This document shows, in pieces, positions 37,569 through 46,224 of a stretch of 64,000 bases of DNA. Positions within the stretch are counted from its first letter, which is position 1, and each line of letters opens with the position of its first letter. Under the pieces are notes generated by a model, which was given only the letters and a program-made list of their open reading frames with translations, had not been told where the DNA came from and searched no databases. The position numbers and the translations under genes are program-made. Source of the DNA: Clostridium sp. DL-VIII (GTDB taxonomy: Bacteria > Bacillota > Clostridia > Clostridiales > Clostridiaceae); assembly GCF_000230835.1 (NCBI RefSeq), contig NZ_CM001240.1, positions 1,868,501-1,932,500 on the forward strand, given 5' to 3'.

Positions 37569-37763
37569 GTGAAAGATATAATACAATATAAATGTTTAAA
37601 TTGTGGAATAACAGAAAATATACCTAGGGAGGTTGTAGAATACTTTGATGAGATGGATCAAAGTAATATAGATGAACCGCCTTGTTTTTCATGCGAAAAA
37701 TGTGGCGGAGTTATGAGACCTAAAGAATACAATGGGGTATATGGCAAAAGTTATAAACTATAA
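37569..37763 (+). CDS. Small cysteine-knuckle protein in the IS91-like element
   Basis: 64 residues; GTG start with SD TGGAGGG. Knuckles CLNC (res 9-12) and a later CFSCEKCGG suggest one zinc ribbon. It starts 15 nt after the transposase frame and ends before a strong hairpin, so it belongs to the element. I do not recognise the family. It may be an accessory or regulatory protein for transposition. Confidence 0.6.
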   Translation: MKDIIQYKCLNCGITENIPREVVEYFDEMDQSNIDEPPCFSCEKCGGVMRPKEYNGVYGKSYKL

Positions 37764-37768
37764 GAAGA

Positions 37769-37803
37769 AAACCATAGAGGAACAGCAATCTCTATGGTTT
37801 TTA
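37769..37803 (+). terminator. Terminator inside the right end of the IS91-like element
   Basis: Perfect 11-bp stem AAACCATAGAG (37769-37779) with CTCTATGGTTT (37790-37800), then TTT. Confidence 0.8.
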
Positions 37804-38031
37804 ATTTAACTAATAATAATTTCTCCGAAGGAGCGTGTCGCAGACACTTTTGTTCTGAACCTATTGCCATGAACAATGAACAATGATAATATAACTATGT
37901 TCAATAAATGAACTTGAGGAAAGAGTGTAATAATCATAGAATATGCATAATAGACAAATATAATTTTATATTGAAAAGGAAATTTAAAAAATTAATCCTT
38001 AGTTATTCGATGTGTTTTATGTATTTTTTTA

Positions 38032-38060
38032 TTGACAATGAAGGAAGCGTTTAGTAAGAT
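38032..38060 (+). promoter_or_regulatory. Promoter of the sulfonate-type transporter operon
   Basis: TTGACA (38032-38037), 17-bp spacer, TAAGAT (38055-38060). The leader to the first start is about 115 nt. The rest of the 37881-38182 gap is AT-rich without an ORF. Confidence 0.65.
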
Positions 38061-38182
38061 ATATTTAATATTAATCATAGTAATTTTATAGGAATAGTAA
38101 AAGTAAAAAGGGGAGCTATGTATGATAAAAAGAAATTTTTAAAATATATGCCATAAGAATCAGGGAGGTGAAAATAATTACT

Positions 38183-38992
38183 ATGAATAATCAAGATATA
38201 ACTCCAAAAACAGTGAAAAGAAAAAAAGGTAGAAGTTTTTATCTTGGTGTTTCATTTATCTCAGTACTCGTGTTTTTCTGCATATGGCAGATTACTACAA
38301 GTAAAGGTTTGATTAATCCGGTGTTCCTTCCATCGCCTCAAAAAGTATGGCAGGCATTTGTTGAATTAGCAAAACAAGGTTATAAGGGAGAAAGTCTAGT
38401 ATCTCATATTGCTGTAAGTATGGAGAGACTTTTTATTGCTATCTTTTTTGCAATAATAATTGGTGTTCCTTTAGGACTTATTGCAGGTAGCTCAAGGACT
38501 GTAAGGGCAATTCTAGATCCATTTATTGAATTTTATCGTCCACTTCCGCCACTAGCGTATTATACATTAATTGTACTTTGGTTTGGAATTGGAGATGAAT
38601 CAAAAATTATCCTATTATTTTTAAATGCTTTCGCACCTTTGTTAATTGGGGTTATATTTAGTGTTCAAAAGGTACCAATAGATAGAATTAATGGTGCTAA
38701 ATCATTAGGTGCCAGCGGAGTGAATCTTTTTATCAGTGTTATTTTTAGATCATGCCTGCCAGATATATTGACTAGTCTTAGAACAGCTATCGGTGTTGCT
38801 TATGCAACTTTGGTTGCAGCAGAAATGGTTGCAGCCGTATCAGGAATAGGCTGGATGGTATTAGATGCAAGTAAATATCTTAGAAATGATATTGTCTATG
38901 CTGGAGTTATAATTATGGGAATTATAGCAATTATATTAGACTCTTTTGTAAGGTTTTTAATTAGAAAAGCTTCACCATGGTTAGAGAAGTAA
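38183..38992 (+). CDS. ABC transporter permease, SsuC/TauC (nitrate/sulfonate/taurine) family
   Basis: 269 residues from ATG 38183. SD GGAGG (38164-38168) is 14 nt away, so a near-cognate start a few codons upstream (ATT 38177 or GTG 38168) is possible. Six membrane segments; the EAA loop is GAKSLGASGVNLFISVIFRSCLPDILTSLRTAIG. First gene of permease, binding protein, ATPase. Confidence 0.88.
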   Translation: MNNQDITPKTVKRKKGRSFYLGVSFISVLVFFCIWQITTSKGLINPVFLPSPQKVWQAFVELAKQGYKGESLVSHIAVSMERLFIAIFFAIIIGVPLGLIAGSSRTVRAILDPFIEFYRPLPPLAYYTLIVLWFGIGDESKIILLFLNAFAPLLIGVIFSVQKVPIDRINGAKSLGASGVNLFISVIFRSCLPDILTSLRTAIGVAYATLVAAEMVAAVSGIGWMVLDASKYLRNDIVYAGVIIMGIIAIILDSFVRFLIRKASPWLEK

Positions 38993-39062
38993 ATTAAAAA
39001 TCCAGTAGCAACTTATTAGTGAAAATCAAAAGCTTACATTAAAATTTTAAGGAGTGTTATTT

Positions 39063-40103
39063 ATGAAATTAAGGAAATATACAATACTTTTATCAGCTAT
39101 TTTATCTATTGGAATTTTAGTAACAGGCTGCTCAGGAGCAAAAACAGCTAGTACGGCAGGAAATACTCAAGCTTCAGATTCAGCTTTGCCAAAAGAAATA
39201 CGTTTAGGATATTTTCAGTCTCCAAATGGAGAACTTCTTGCAAAAGGAGAAAAGTTACTTGAAAAAAAATTCCCGGGGGTTTCAATTAAGTATGTTCAAT
39301 TTGATGTTGGACGAGATGTAAATACTGCAATGGCTAGTGGATCTATAGATATAGCAACAATTGGTACACCTCCAGGGACAACTGGAATTGTTAATGATCT
39401 TCCTTATAAAATTTATTATTTGCATGATATAATTGGCGCAAGTGAAGCATTAGTTGCAAAAAATACATCTGGAATCAATTCAATAGCAGATGTAAAAGGT
39501 AAAAAAGTTGCAACTCCATTTGGTTCGACTTCTCATTATAGTTTACTTGCCGCATTAAAGCAAAATAATATTTCAGAAAATGATGTTACTATTTTAGATA
39601 TGAATGCGCAAGACATTATAGCAGCATGGAGCAGAGGGGAAATTGATGGAGCATACATTTGGCAGCCAGCACAGTCGAAGCTCATTTCAGACGGTGGGAA
39701 AGTCATACTTACATCTGAAGATGTTGCGAATAAAGGAGGAGTTACAGGTGAATTTGGTATTGTAAGTAATGACTTTGCAGCCAAATATCCAGATGTAGTT
39801 AAGGCATATATCGATATATTAGATGAAGCTACTAAGTCATATAAAACTCAATCAGATGATGTAGTTAAAACATTATCATCAGAACTTGGGTTAAGTACTG
39901 ATGATACAAAGCAGGCTATGAATCAAATTTCTGTTTTAGATAAGTCTGAGCAGGCAAAATATATAGGAACAGCAGACAAGCAAGGGACACTACCACAAAT
40001 TCTAAAGGATACAAGTGATTTCTTATTAACTCAAAAAGCAGTTACTACTTCACCAGATATTGAAACTTTCAAGAAGGCAGTAAGAAACGATTTATATAAT
40101 TAA
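39063..40103 (+). CDS. ABC transporter substrate-binding lipoprotein, TauA/SsuA-like
   Basis: 346 residues from ATG 39063 (SD AAGGAG). The signal peptide has lipobox VTGC (Cys about 24). The NMT1/TauA-type fold shows IRLGYFQSPNGELLAKG, DVNTAMASGSIDIATIGTPP, VKGKKVATPFGSTSHYSLLAAL and WSRGEIDGAYIWQPAQ. Family ligands are taurine, alkanesulfonates, sulfate esters, nitrate or pyrimidine precursors; the sequence does not decide which. The organosulfur reading is supported by the downstream thioredoxin genes and a LysR regulator. Confidence 0.88.
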   Translation: MKLRKYTILLSAILSIGILVTGCSGAKTASTAGNTQASDSALPKEIRLGYFQSPNGELLAKGEKLLEKKFPGVSIKYVQFDVGRDVNTAMASGSIDIATIGTPPGTTGIVNDLPYKIYYLHDIIGASEALVAKNTSGINSIADVKGKKVATPFGSTSHYSLLAALKQNNISENDVTILDMNAQDIIAAWSRGEIDGAYIWQPAQSKLISDGGKVILTSEDVANKGGVTGEFGIVSNDFAAKYPDVVKAYIDILDEATKSYKTQSDDVVKTLSSELGLSTDDTKQAMNQISVLDKSEQAKYIGTADKQGTLPQILKDTSDFLLTQKAVTTSPDIETFKKAVRNDLYN

Positions 40104-40123
40104 TAGATACGAGGAGATATAAT

Positions 40124-40951
40124 ATGGAATCGTTAGTAGAAATAAATAGACCAGAAGAAAGAAAAGAAAATTGTTCTGTTGAATTAAAACATGTTAATTT
40201 AATATATAAAAATGGAAAAGAGTATTCGAATGTCTTAAATAACATTGAGCTTAAATTATTTGATGATGATTTCGTTTGTGTTCTTGGGCCATCTGGATGT
40301 GGGAAAACTTCATTATTAAATGCTATCGCTGGATATAATACAGATATCTCAGGGCAAGTACTTATAAATGGAGCACCGCACACTAAGCCAAATCCAGATG
40401 TAGGAGTTGTTTTTCAGCAGCCTAACATCTTTCCTTGGTTAAGTGTTGAAAAGAATATTGAATTTGGACTTAAGATGAAGAAGATTCCTAAAAAAGAGCG
40501 AGTAGAAATCGTAAATCATTATGTTGACTTAGTTGGTTTAGAAAAAGCTAGAAAACTGCTTCCTCATCAATTGTCTGGAGGTATGAAGCAGCGTGCAGCA
40601 ATTGCAAGAACATTAGCGGCAGACTCAAAAGTAGTTCTGCTTGATGAACCTTTTAGCGCATTAGATGCATTAACGAGAGAAGCTATGCAAAAACATCTAA
40701 AGAAGATATGGAAAGAAACTAATAAATGCTTTTTCTTTATTACTCATGATGTGGAAGAGGCGATTCTTTTATCAACTAGGATTATTGTAATGAATGCCAA
40801 TCCGGGAAGAATTGTGAGTGATTTTAAAAATCCACTTCAACAATATGATGATAATAGCTTTAAAAAAATCAGAGTTTCAGAAGAATTTGGAGAGCTTAGA
40901 GATTCGTTAATAGAATTGATTCAGGGAAATGATTTAGAAAATGAAGTTTAA
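40124..40951 (+). CDS. ABC transporter ATPase, SsuB/TauB family
   Basis: 275 residues. Walker A GPSGCGKTS, Q loop VFQQPNIFPWLSVEKN, signature LSGGMKQR, Walker B VVLLDEPFSALD, H-loop ITHDVEEA. It energises the upstream permease. SD GAGGAG. A 122-bp spacer leads to the hydrolase gene. Confidence 0.92.
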   Translation: MESLVEINRPEERKENCSVELKHVNLIYKNGKEYSNVLNNIELKLFDDDFVCVLGPSGCGKTSLLNAIAGYNTDISGQVLINGAPHTKPNPDVGVVFQQPNIFPWLSVEKNIEFGLKMKKIPKKERVEIVNHYVDLVGLEKARKLLPHQLSGGMKQRAAIARTLAADSKVVLLDEPFSALDALTREAMQKHLKKIWKETNKCFFFITHDVEEAILLSTRIIVMNANPGRIVSDFKNPLQQYDDNSFKKIRVSEEFGELRDSLIELIQGNDLENEV

Positions 40952-41073
40952 CAAATTATACGATCTATTCACAAAAATAAGTATCAATATTAAGAGTAAT
41001 AGAAATTTTTTTGTTGATTGTTCTCTTGGTGGAGGTACATTAACGACAGAATTGTTGAAGGGAGATAAATATT

Positions 41074-43122
41074 ATGAAAAGAGCAGCACTTACTCAAAAA
41101 TTATTGGTTTTGGGCGTAGATGGCATGGATCCAAGAGTGAGTCAAAAATTTTTAAAAGAAGGAAAAATGCCAAATTTAAAAAAGCTGATTGAACGTGGTT
41201 CAGCTAGAAATGATTTAAGACAAATTGGTGCAATCCCAACAATTACACCGCCTTGTTGGACAACACTTGCTACAGGTGCTTATCCAGGAACACATGGAAT
41301 TACTTGTTACTGGAGACAATCTCCTGAAAGTCTTGATGCAGTTGTTTATAATATGGATTCGCGTAACTGCACTGCTGAACAGATTTGGAATATTACATCA
41401 GAAGCTGATTTAAAAACATTAGTTTGGCATTGGCCAGGCAGTTCTTGGCCGCCAACTTCTCACAGTGAAAACTTGAGTGTTGTAGATGGAACTCAGCCAG
41501 GATCTGTTAATATGGGAGTTGCACAACTTGATTGGGAAAAAGTTATTGTTGCTTCGCCTGAAATCGAAGAGGTTCGTTATGCACCAAGAGTCGAAAAGCC
41601 AGCAGGTGTTGGTTGTATAATTACAGATTTAGAAGGCACTTTAGACGATGAAGTTGATGATGAAATGATGGAACTTTGGTGGGGAGATACAGCCCGTCAA
41701 GGCGGTGAAATTCGTACCTATGTTATGGATGATAATGATACAGAAATTGTTATTGGAAGTAAAGTGGCTTATGATATTGTAAATTCTCCACTTAAACAGG
41801 CAAAGGGGTGGAAAAGTGCGCCGGAAGGAGCAAAAGAATTCACTATAATAACTTCAAGCGGTGTAACTAGACGTCCAGCCTTAATTCTTAAAAATGAAGC
41901 TGGTGAATATGATAAAGTAGCAATTTATAAAAATAAGAAAGCAGATGAACCAATCGTCATTTTAGAGAAAGATAAGATGGTAACAGGTATAATAGACGAT
42001 GTTACAAAGAAAGAAGTGACAAAGCCTGCATGTCGTTCAATGAAGATTTTAGAACTTGATCCACAAGGCAATAAGGTTAGAGTCTGGATTAGTAATGCTC
42101 TTGACATCTCCAATGATCAATTATGGCATCAAAAATCTTTATACAAAGATATTACTGAGAATGTTGGACATGTTCCGCCTGTTAGCTTAATCGGTGGAGA
42201 AGATGATGAACTAGTAAGGGAAATCTTTGAACCATCCTGGGCAATTTACGATAAGTGGCAGGCGGATTGTCTTAATTATTGCATTAAGGAGAAAAAATAT
42301 GATGTAGTATTCTCTCATCTTCATAATATTGATTGTGCAGGACATCAATTATGGCATCTTGCTAAGACGCTTGAGCCATGGGATTACACTGATGAAAAAG
42401 TATATCAGGAATTTATTGAAAAATTCTATATACAAACAGATGATTATATTGGTGAATTCCTGCATCTATTAGATGAAGGATGGACTGTATTACTTGTAAG
42501 CGATCATGGGCTTATGGTTGGAGAAAATGTACCTCCAATTTTAGGTGAGTATGGCGGATTAAATACAAAAGTCATGGAAGAGCTTGGGTATACAGTTTTG
42601 AAAAAAGATAAAGATGGTAATTCAACAAGAGAAGTAGATTGGGAGAAAACAAGAGCTGTTCAGATTCGTAGTAATTATATTTATATTAATCTAAAAGGCC
42701 GTGATAAATATGGTATTGTAGATCCTAAAGATAAATATGATTTAGAAGAACAAATAATCTCTGACTTGTATAATTACAGGGATGATAAAACCGGTAAAAG
42801 AGTTGTGGGCATATGCCTTAGAAATAAAGATGCTGTCTTAATAGGTACTCATGGACCAGAATGTGGTGATATATTCTTCTCTATCGAAGAAAAATATAAC
42901 AGACTCCACGGAGATAGTCTTTCGACTTCAGAAGGATATTTTGATACCTCGGTGTCACCAATCTTTGTAGCAGCAGGCTCTGGGATAAAGAATGGATTTA
43001 CAACTGAACGTATTATAAGGCAAGTTGATGTTGCGCCTTCAGTTTCTGTATTACTAGGTTTACGTTATCCTGCACAGTGTGAAGGAGCTCCAATTTATCA
43101 AATTTTCTCAGAAGATATTTAG
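41074..43122 (+). CDS. Alkaline-phosphatase-superfamily phosphodiesterase/pyrophosphatase-like hydrolase
   Basis: 682 residues, no signal peptide, so cytoplasmic. First metal ligand Asp16 (LGVDGMDPR). The nucleophile region PTITPPCW has Thr58 in the place used by nucleotide pyrophosphatases, followed by TLATGAYPGTHGI. Later metal ligands are HNIDCAGH, VSDHGLM and GTHGPECGD. A large insert (about 180-400) separates the halves, making it longer than typical NPP enzymes (about 400-450). It lacks the formylglycine CxPxR of sulfatases. It probably hydrolyses a phosphate or sulfate ester imported by the adjacent transporter. Strong SD (AGGGAGA). Confidence 0.85.
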   Translation: MKRAALTQKLLVLGVDGMDPRVSQKFLKEGKMPNLKKLIERGSARNDLRQIGAIPTITPPCWTTLATGAYPGTHGITCYWRQSPESLDAVVYNMDSRNCTAEQIWNITSEADLKTLVWHWPGSSWPPTSHSENLSVVDGTQPGSVNMGVAQLDWEKVIVASPEIEEVRYAPRVEKPAGVGCIITDLEGTLDDEVDDEMMELWWGDTARQGGEIRTYVMDDNDTEIVIGSKVAYDIVNSPLKQAKGWKSAPEGAKEFTIITSSGVTRRPALILKNEAGEYDKVAIYKNKKADEPIVILEKDKMVTGIIDDVTKKEVTKPACRSMKILELDPQGNKVRVWISNALDISNDQLWHQKSLYKDITENVGHVPPVSLIGGEDDELVREIFEPSWAIYDKWQADCLNYCIKEKKYDVVFSHLHNIDCAGHQLWHLAKTLEPWDYTDEKVYQEFIEKFYIQTDDYIGEFLHLLDEGWTVLLVSDHGLMVGENVPPILGEYGGLNTKVMEELGYTVLKKDKDGNSTREVDWEKTRAVQIRSNYIYINLKGRDKYGIVDPKDKYDLEEQIISDLYNYRDDKTGKRVVGICLRNKDAVLIGTHGPECGDIFFSIEEKYNRLHGDSLSTSEGYFDTSVSPIFVAAGSGIKNGFTTERIIRQVDVAPSVSVLLGLRYPAQCEGAPIYQIFSEDI

Positions 43123-43170
43123 GCATAATCAGAAAAATAACAAATCCATCTCTCTTAATAAAGAATTATG

Positions 43171-43205
43171 GCTATCAGAAAGTAGCACTCTGATAGCTGT
43201 TTTTA
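43171..43205 (+). terminator. Terminator between hydrolase and thioredoxin genes
   Basis: GCTATCAGA (43171-43179) with TCTGATAGC (43189-43197), then a T-rich tail. The trx pair may therefore be only partly co-transcribed with the upstream operon. Confidence 0.75.
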
Positions 43206-43239
43206 AAATAGATTGAAGAATTATAAAGGAGTGAATAGA

Positions 43240-43566
43240 ATGGCTTTACAACATTTGAATTCAAATGAGTTTGATGAAATTATATATGACAATGCTGAGT
43301 CAAGCCTAGTGATTTTTTCTAGAGAAAGCTGTAGTGTATGTCAAGGTGTAGTACCAATTTTAGAAGATTTAAAATCAAAATATGATGGTAAGTATAATTT
43401 TTATTATGTTGACGTTGAAGAACAAAAAAATTTATTTCAGAGATTTTCTTTAAAAGGTGTTCCTCAAATCCTGTTTTTTAAGGATGGTGAGTACCAAGGA
43501 AAATTAGCTGGTAACGTAGAAGATGATGCAGTTGAGGAAAAAATTGCTGAAGTTTTTGAGGAGTGA
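43240..43566 (+). CDS. Thioredoxin-like protein with CSVC active site
   Basis: 108 residues from ATG 43240 (SD AAGGAG; an earlier in-frame ATG at 43213 has no RBS). Thioredoxin fold: the active site is CSVC (Cys31, Cys34) instead of CGPC, with FYYVDVEEQ and the cis-proline motif GVPQILFF. The changed dipeptide implies a different redox potential or partner. It ends 9 nt before the reductase gene and is a likely dedicated pair with it. Confidence 0.88.
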   Translation: MALQHLNSNEFDEIIYDNAESSLVIFSRESCSVCQGVVPILEDLKSKYDGKYNFYYVDVEEQKNLFQRFSLKGVPQILFFKDGEYQGKLAGNVEDDAVEEKIAEVFEE

Positions 43567-43574
43567 TTAAAAGT

Positions 43575-44543
43575 ATGGGCGATATGACTAATTCCTACGA
43601 TTTAATTATCATAGGTGGTGGGCCTGCAGGACTTTCAGCTGCAATTTATGGTGGAAGAGCTAAACTTAAAACTCTGGTAATTAATAAAGGAGTAGTTGGA
43701 GGTCTCGTAAATACAACAAGGGAAGTAGTTAACTATCCTGGTTATGAACAAATCAGCGGGCCAGAGCTTATGAAAAACTTTAAGAAGCACGCAGAGAACT
43801 TTGGAGTTGAATTTTTAAGAGATGAAGTTGTAGGTGCTGATTTGTCATTAAGAGAAAAACTCATTACCACTAAGAAAGGAAAGCAATTCTTAGCTAAGGC
43901 TGTAATCATAGCTTGTGGCAGCGAGCCTAGACTACTAAACATTCCTGGCGAAAAGAGATTCCAAGGCAATGGAGTGGCATACTGCGCAACTTGTGATGCT
44001 GAGTTTTTTGAAGGAGAACATGTTGTTGTAATTGGAAGCGGTGACCAGGCGATTGAAGAAGGAATGTACATCACAAAGTTTGCAAGTAAAGTGACTGTCA
44101 TAGTGCTTCATGATGAAGGTATTCTCGATTGTAATAAAGTAAGCAGCGAAAAAGCCTTTAATAATGAAAAGATGGAGTTTATCTGGAATTCAACCATAGA
44201 GGAAGTCCTTGGGAATGAAAATGTAGAAGGAGTAAAAATTAAGAACTTAAACACTGGAAATATAAAAGAGATAAACTGCCAAGGAGTATTTTTCTTTGTA
44301 GGTATGGTACCATCAACTAATTTCTTAAAAAACAGTAATCTTAAGTTTGATTCAAACGGTTATATATCTGTAAATGAACTCATGGAAACTAGCTTTGAAG
44401 GAGTTTATGCTATTGGAGATAATAGAGTTAAATATTTAAGACAGATTGTTTCTGCTGCTGGTGATGGAGCAATTGCAGCGGTGGCAGCTGAAGGTTATAT
44501 TGAAGAAATTAAACGTCTTAAGGGTATACTAGATAGAGAGTAA
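43575..44543 (+). CDS. Thioredoxin-reductase-like FAD flavoprotein
   Basis: 322 residues. FAD motif IIGGGPAGLSAA, redox site CATC (Cys137, Cys140), second Rossmann motif VVIGSGDQAIEEG and C-terminal FAD motif GVYAIGDNR. The HRRxxxR motif that selects NADPH is not seen after the second Rossmann strand (VTVIVLHDEG instead). The donor could therefore be NADH or reduced ferredoxin, as in clostridial FFTR-type reductases. Starts at ATG 43575; GAGGAG lies 12 nt upstream at the end of the thioredoxin gene. Confidence 0.88.
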   Translation: MGDMTNSYDLIIIGGGPAGLSAAIYGGRAKLKTLVINKGVVGGLVNTTREVVNYPGYEQISGPELMKNFKKHAENFGVEFLRDEVVGADLSLREKLITTKKGKQFLAKAVIIACGSEPRLLNIPGEKRFQGNGVAYCATCDAEFFEGEHVVVIGSGDQAIEEGMYITKFASKVTVIVLHDEGILDCNKVSSEKAFNNEKMEFIWNSTIEEVLGNENVEGVKIKNLNTGNIKEINCQGVFFFVGMVPSTNFLKNSNLKFDSNGYISVNELMETSFEGVYAIGDNRVKYLRQIVSAAGDGAIAAVAAEGYIEEIKRLKGILDRE

Positions 44544-44588
44544 CTAAAAAGTGAATTGAAGAATTTATAGAGCTATTTAAGAATAAAC

Positions 44589-44628
44589 AAAAAGCAACAT
44601 TCATAGGGGAATATGAACGTTGCTTTTT
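44589..44628. terminator. Terminator after thioredoxin reductase gene
   Basis: AAAAAGCAACATTCAT (44589-44604) with ATGAACGTTGCTTTTT (44613-44628), one mismatch. Near-symmetric A/T tails allow bidirectional use with the convergent LysR gene. Confidence 0.85.
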
Positions 44629-44738
44629 ATATTTATAGGGTAAATATTTATGAAAAAAAGTTTTATCAATCTTATAAGTTCATTATAGTGAGCAATTGTG
44701 TCAGAATGGTGGCAAATTTATATATGTCTTTATGTAAT

Positions 44739-45635
44739 TTATAATAGATAATTTAAAAAGTTATCTATTATTCTTTTATTACCGCTTTTTTTAGAATATA
44801 TACAAGCAAATTTAAAGTCAGAATCGAATTCACGATCAATTAATGAAATAGGGACAATTCTTTGACTTTCTACATAAGGATCATCTCTTAGCATTGAACT
44901 AGGAAGTATACTAAATGCTAATCCCTCAGCTACGGTTTTTTTTATAAGTTCAGAGTTTGTGGTTGTGAACAAAACATTTATAGATATATTCTTCTTTTTT
45001 AAAGGTTTAAGCACTTTTTCGCAAAATTCACTAGAGTATATGACAATTGGATAATTGAATAAATCTTCAATGCTTACTGCGTCACCATAAGCTAATGGAG
45101 AATTTTTAGAAAGTATGATTTTCATTTCACCTCCATAGTCTAAGTATTTAAAATTAACATTAGCCAGCGCTTCTTTTTTTGTATGTTTATTAACAGGTAT
45201 AAATCCTAAATCGATAATATTATTATTAATTTTCTCAATAATTGTATTACGATAAGTCTCTATAAGATTTATCTTGATTTGAGGAAAATCTCTTTTAAAT
45301 GATGATAGAGCATATGGCAGAAATCCTGCTAATGCACTTGGAGAAAATGCAATTTTTAATTCTCCTTTTAATGAAGAATTCATAATCTGAGCTTCTGTTT
45401 TTATTTCGTCCACTTTTCTCACAATTTCCAGAGCTTTTCTAATAATATTTCTACCGTCCTCTGTAGGTATAGTTCCCATTCGAGATCTTTTAAATAATTT
45501 CACTTCTAATTCTTTTTCTAATTGGAATAGCGATTGACTTATAGCTGATTGAGAAATATGAAGATTTTGCGCTGCGAGAGAAATTGATTTTGTATTAACA
45601 ATTTCTTTAATATATTCCATTTGTTCAAAGTTCAT
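44739..45635 (-). CDS. LysR-family transcriptional regulator
   Basis: 298 residues. The N-terminal winged HTH is MEYIKEIVNTKSISLAAQNLHISQSAISQSLFQLEKELEVKLF; the effector-binding domain starts near residue 90 (LKGELKIAFSPSALAGFLP). It is convergent with the transporter/thioredoxin block and the only regulator nearby, so it is the likely sensor, but the target is inferred. A T-N11-A-type palindrome lies upstream. Confidence 0.9.
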   Translation of the reverse strand: MNFEQMEYIKEIVNTKSISLAAQNLHISQSAISQSLFQLEKELEVKLFKRSRMGTIPTEDGRNIIRKALEIVRKVDEIKTEAQIMNSSLKGELKIAFSPSALAGFLPYALSSFKRDFPQIKINLIETYRNTIIEKINNNIIDLGFIPVNKHTKKEALANVNFKYLDYGGEMKIILSKNSPLAYGDAVSIEDLFNYPIVIYSSEFCEKVLKPLKKKNISINVLFTTTNSELIKKTVAEGLAFSILPSSMLRDDPYVESQRIVPISLIDREFDSDFKFACIYSKKSGNKRIIDNFLNYLL

Positions 45636-45669
45636 AACAAACCTCCTTGTATAATTTAATATAATCTAT

Positions 45670-45687
45670 ACTTATATTAACATAAGT
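45670..45687. promoter_or_regulatory. LysR-box-like palindrome upstream of lysR
   Basis: ACTTAT-ATTAAC-ATAAGT (45670-45687), a perfect inverted repeat of LysR-box form about 35 bp before the lysR start; probable autoregulation site. Confidence 0.5.
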
Positions 45688-45713
45688 AATAATTGTTTTA
45701 CATTTATAAAACT

Positions 45714-45771
45714 AATAGTTAAACTTAAATATAGGGTTGTCACAATAATTTTATACTTAAGTTTAACTATT
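45714..45771. repeat. 15-bp inverted repeat
   Basis: AATAGTTAAACTTAA (45714-45728) and its exact complement TTAAGTTTAACTATT (45757-45771), 28 bp apart. It adjoins an IS630 remnant and may be a leftover transposon end or MITE. The rest of the gap up to 46224 is AT-rich without an ORF apart from that remnant. Confidence 0.55.
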
Positions 45772-45807
45772 AAAAGGTTTAAAAACATCAAAAATTATTT
45801 TACATCC

Positions 45808-45945
45808 TCATAACTCCTCTATAAAATTCATTTCTGGACTATATGGCGGTAAAAACAATAATGGTTTCTTCTTTTCATAATGGTGTTTGACAACGGAAAT
45901 GGGGAATGACTTACCATCTAGGAATTTTAGCAAATCGCCATTCAT
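45808..45945 (-). pseudogene. IS630-family transposase remnant
   Basis: A 45-codon open frame on the - strand ending ..KKPLLFLPPYSPEMNFIEEL followed by TGA where the family has Trp (LPPYSPxLNxIExxW). This is the C-terminal catalytic-Glu region of IS630 transposases. The rest of the gene is missing. Confidence 0.7.
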
Positions 45946-46224
45946 ATTATTCCTACGATATTATGAATATTGTGCAACTCTGTGAACATAGTCCAAGCAA
46001 CACATAATGTAATCATATATACTGAATTAGATAAACAATGTTTATATCTTCAATTATGAAGGCTATTTGGATTATTTTCAATAATATTGCTATTTTGAGT
46101 ATGTGAATATAGTCTAAATAAGAATTTTTGATTGCAATATATATTAATTTTTTACATCAGATTATTAGTAAAATTTATATAGATTTGATAATAATATTTA
46201 AACACGAAAAAGGAGATGAATGTC

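Larger units (their letters stand above)
36255..37880 (+). mobile_element. IS91-like (HUH) element, decayed; ends approximate
   Basis: Contains a frame-broken Y2-type HUH transposase and a small zinc-knuckle ORF. G+C-rich short hairpins flank it: GCGC..GCGC near 36265-36281 on the left, and CTCCGAAGGAG plus GTGTC-GCA-GACAC near 37821-37848 on the right. These resemble the subterminal hairpins of IS91-type ter/ori ends. IS91 elements make no target duplications, so exact ends cannot be fixed. Confidence 0.6.

Noticed and set aside
40941..41192. 83-codon frame overlapping the ends of the ABC ATPase and hydrolase genes
   Set aside because: No SD, overlaps the strongly supported hydrolase start by over 100 bp, no recognisable domain; likely chance frame in the spacer.
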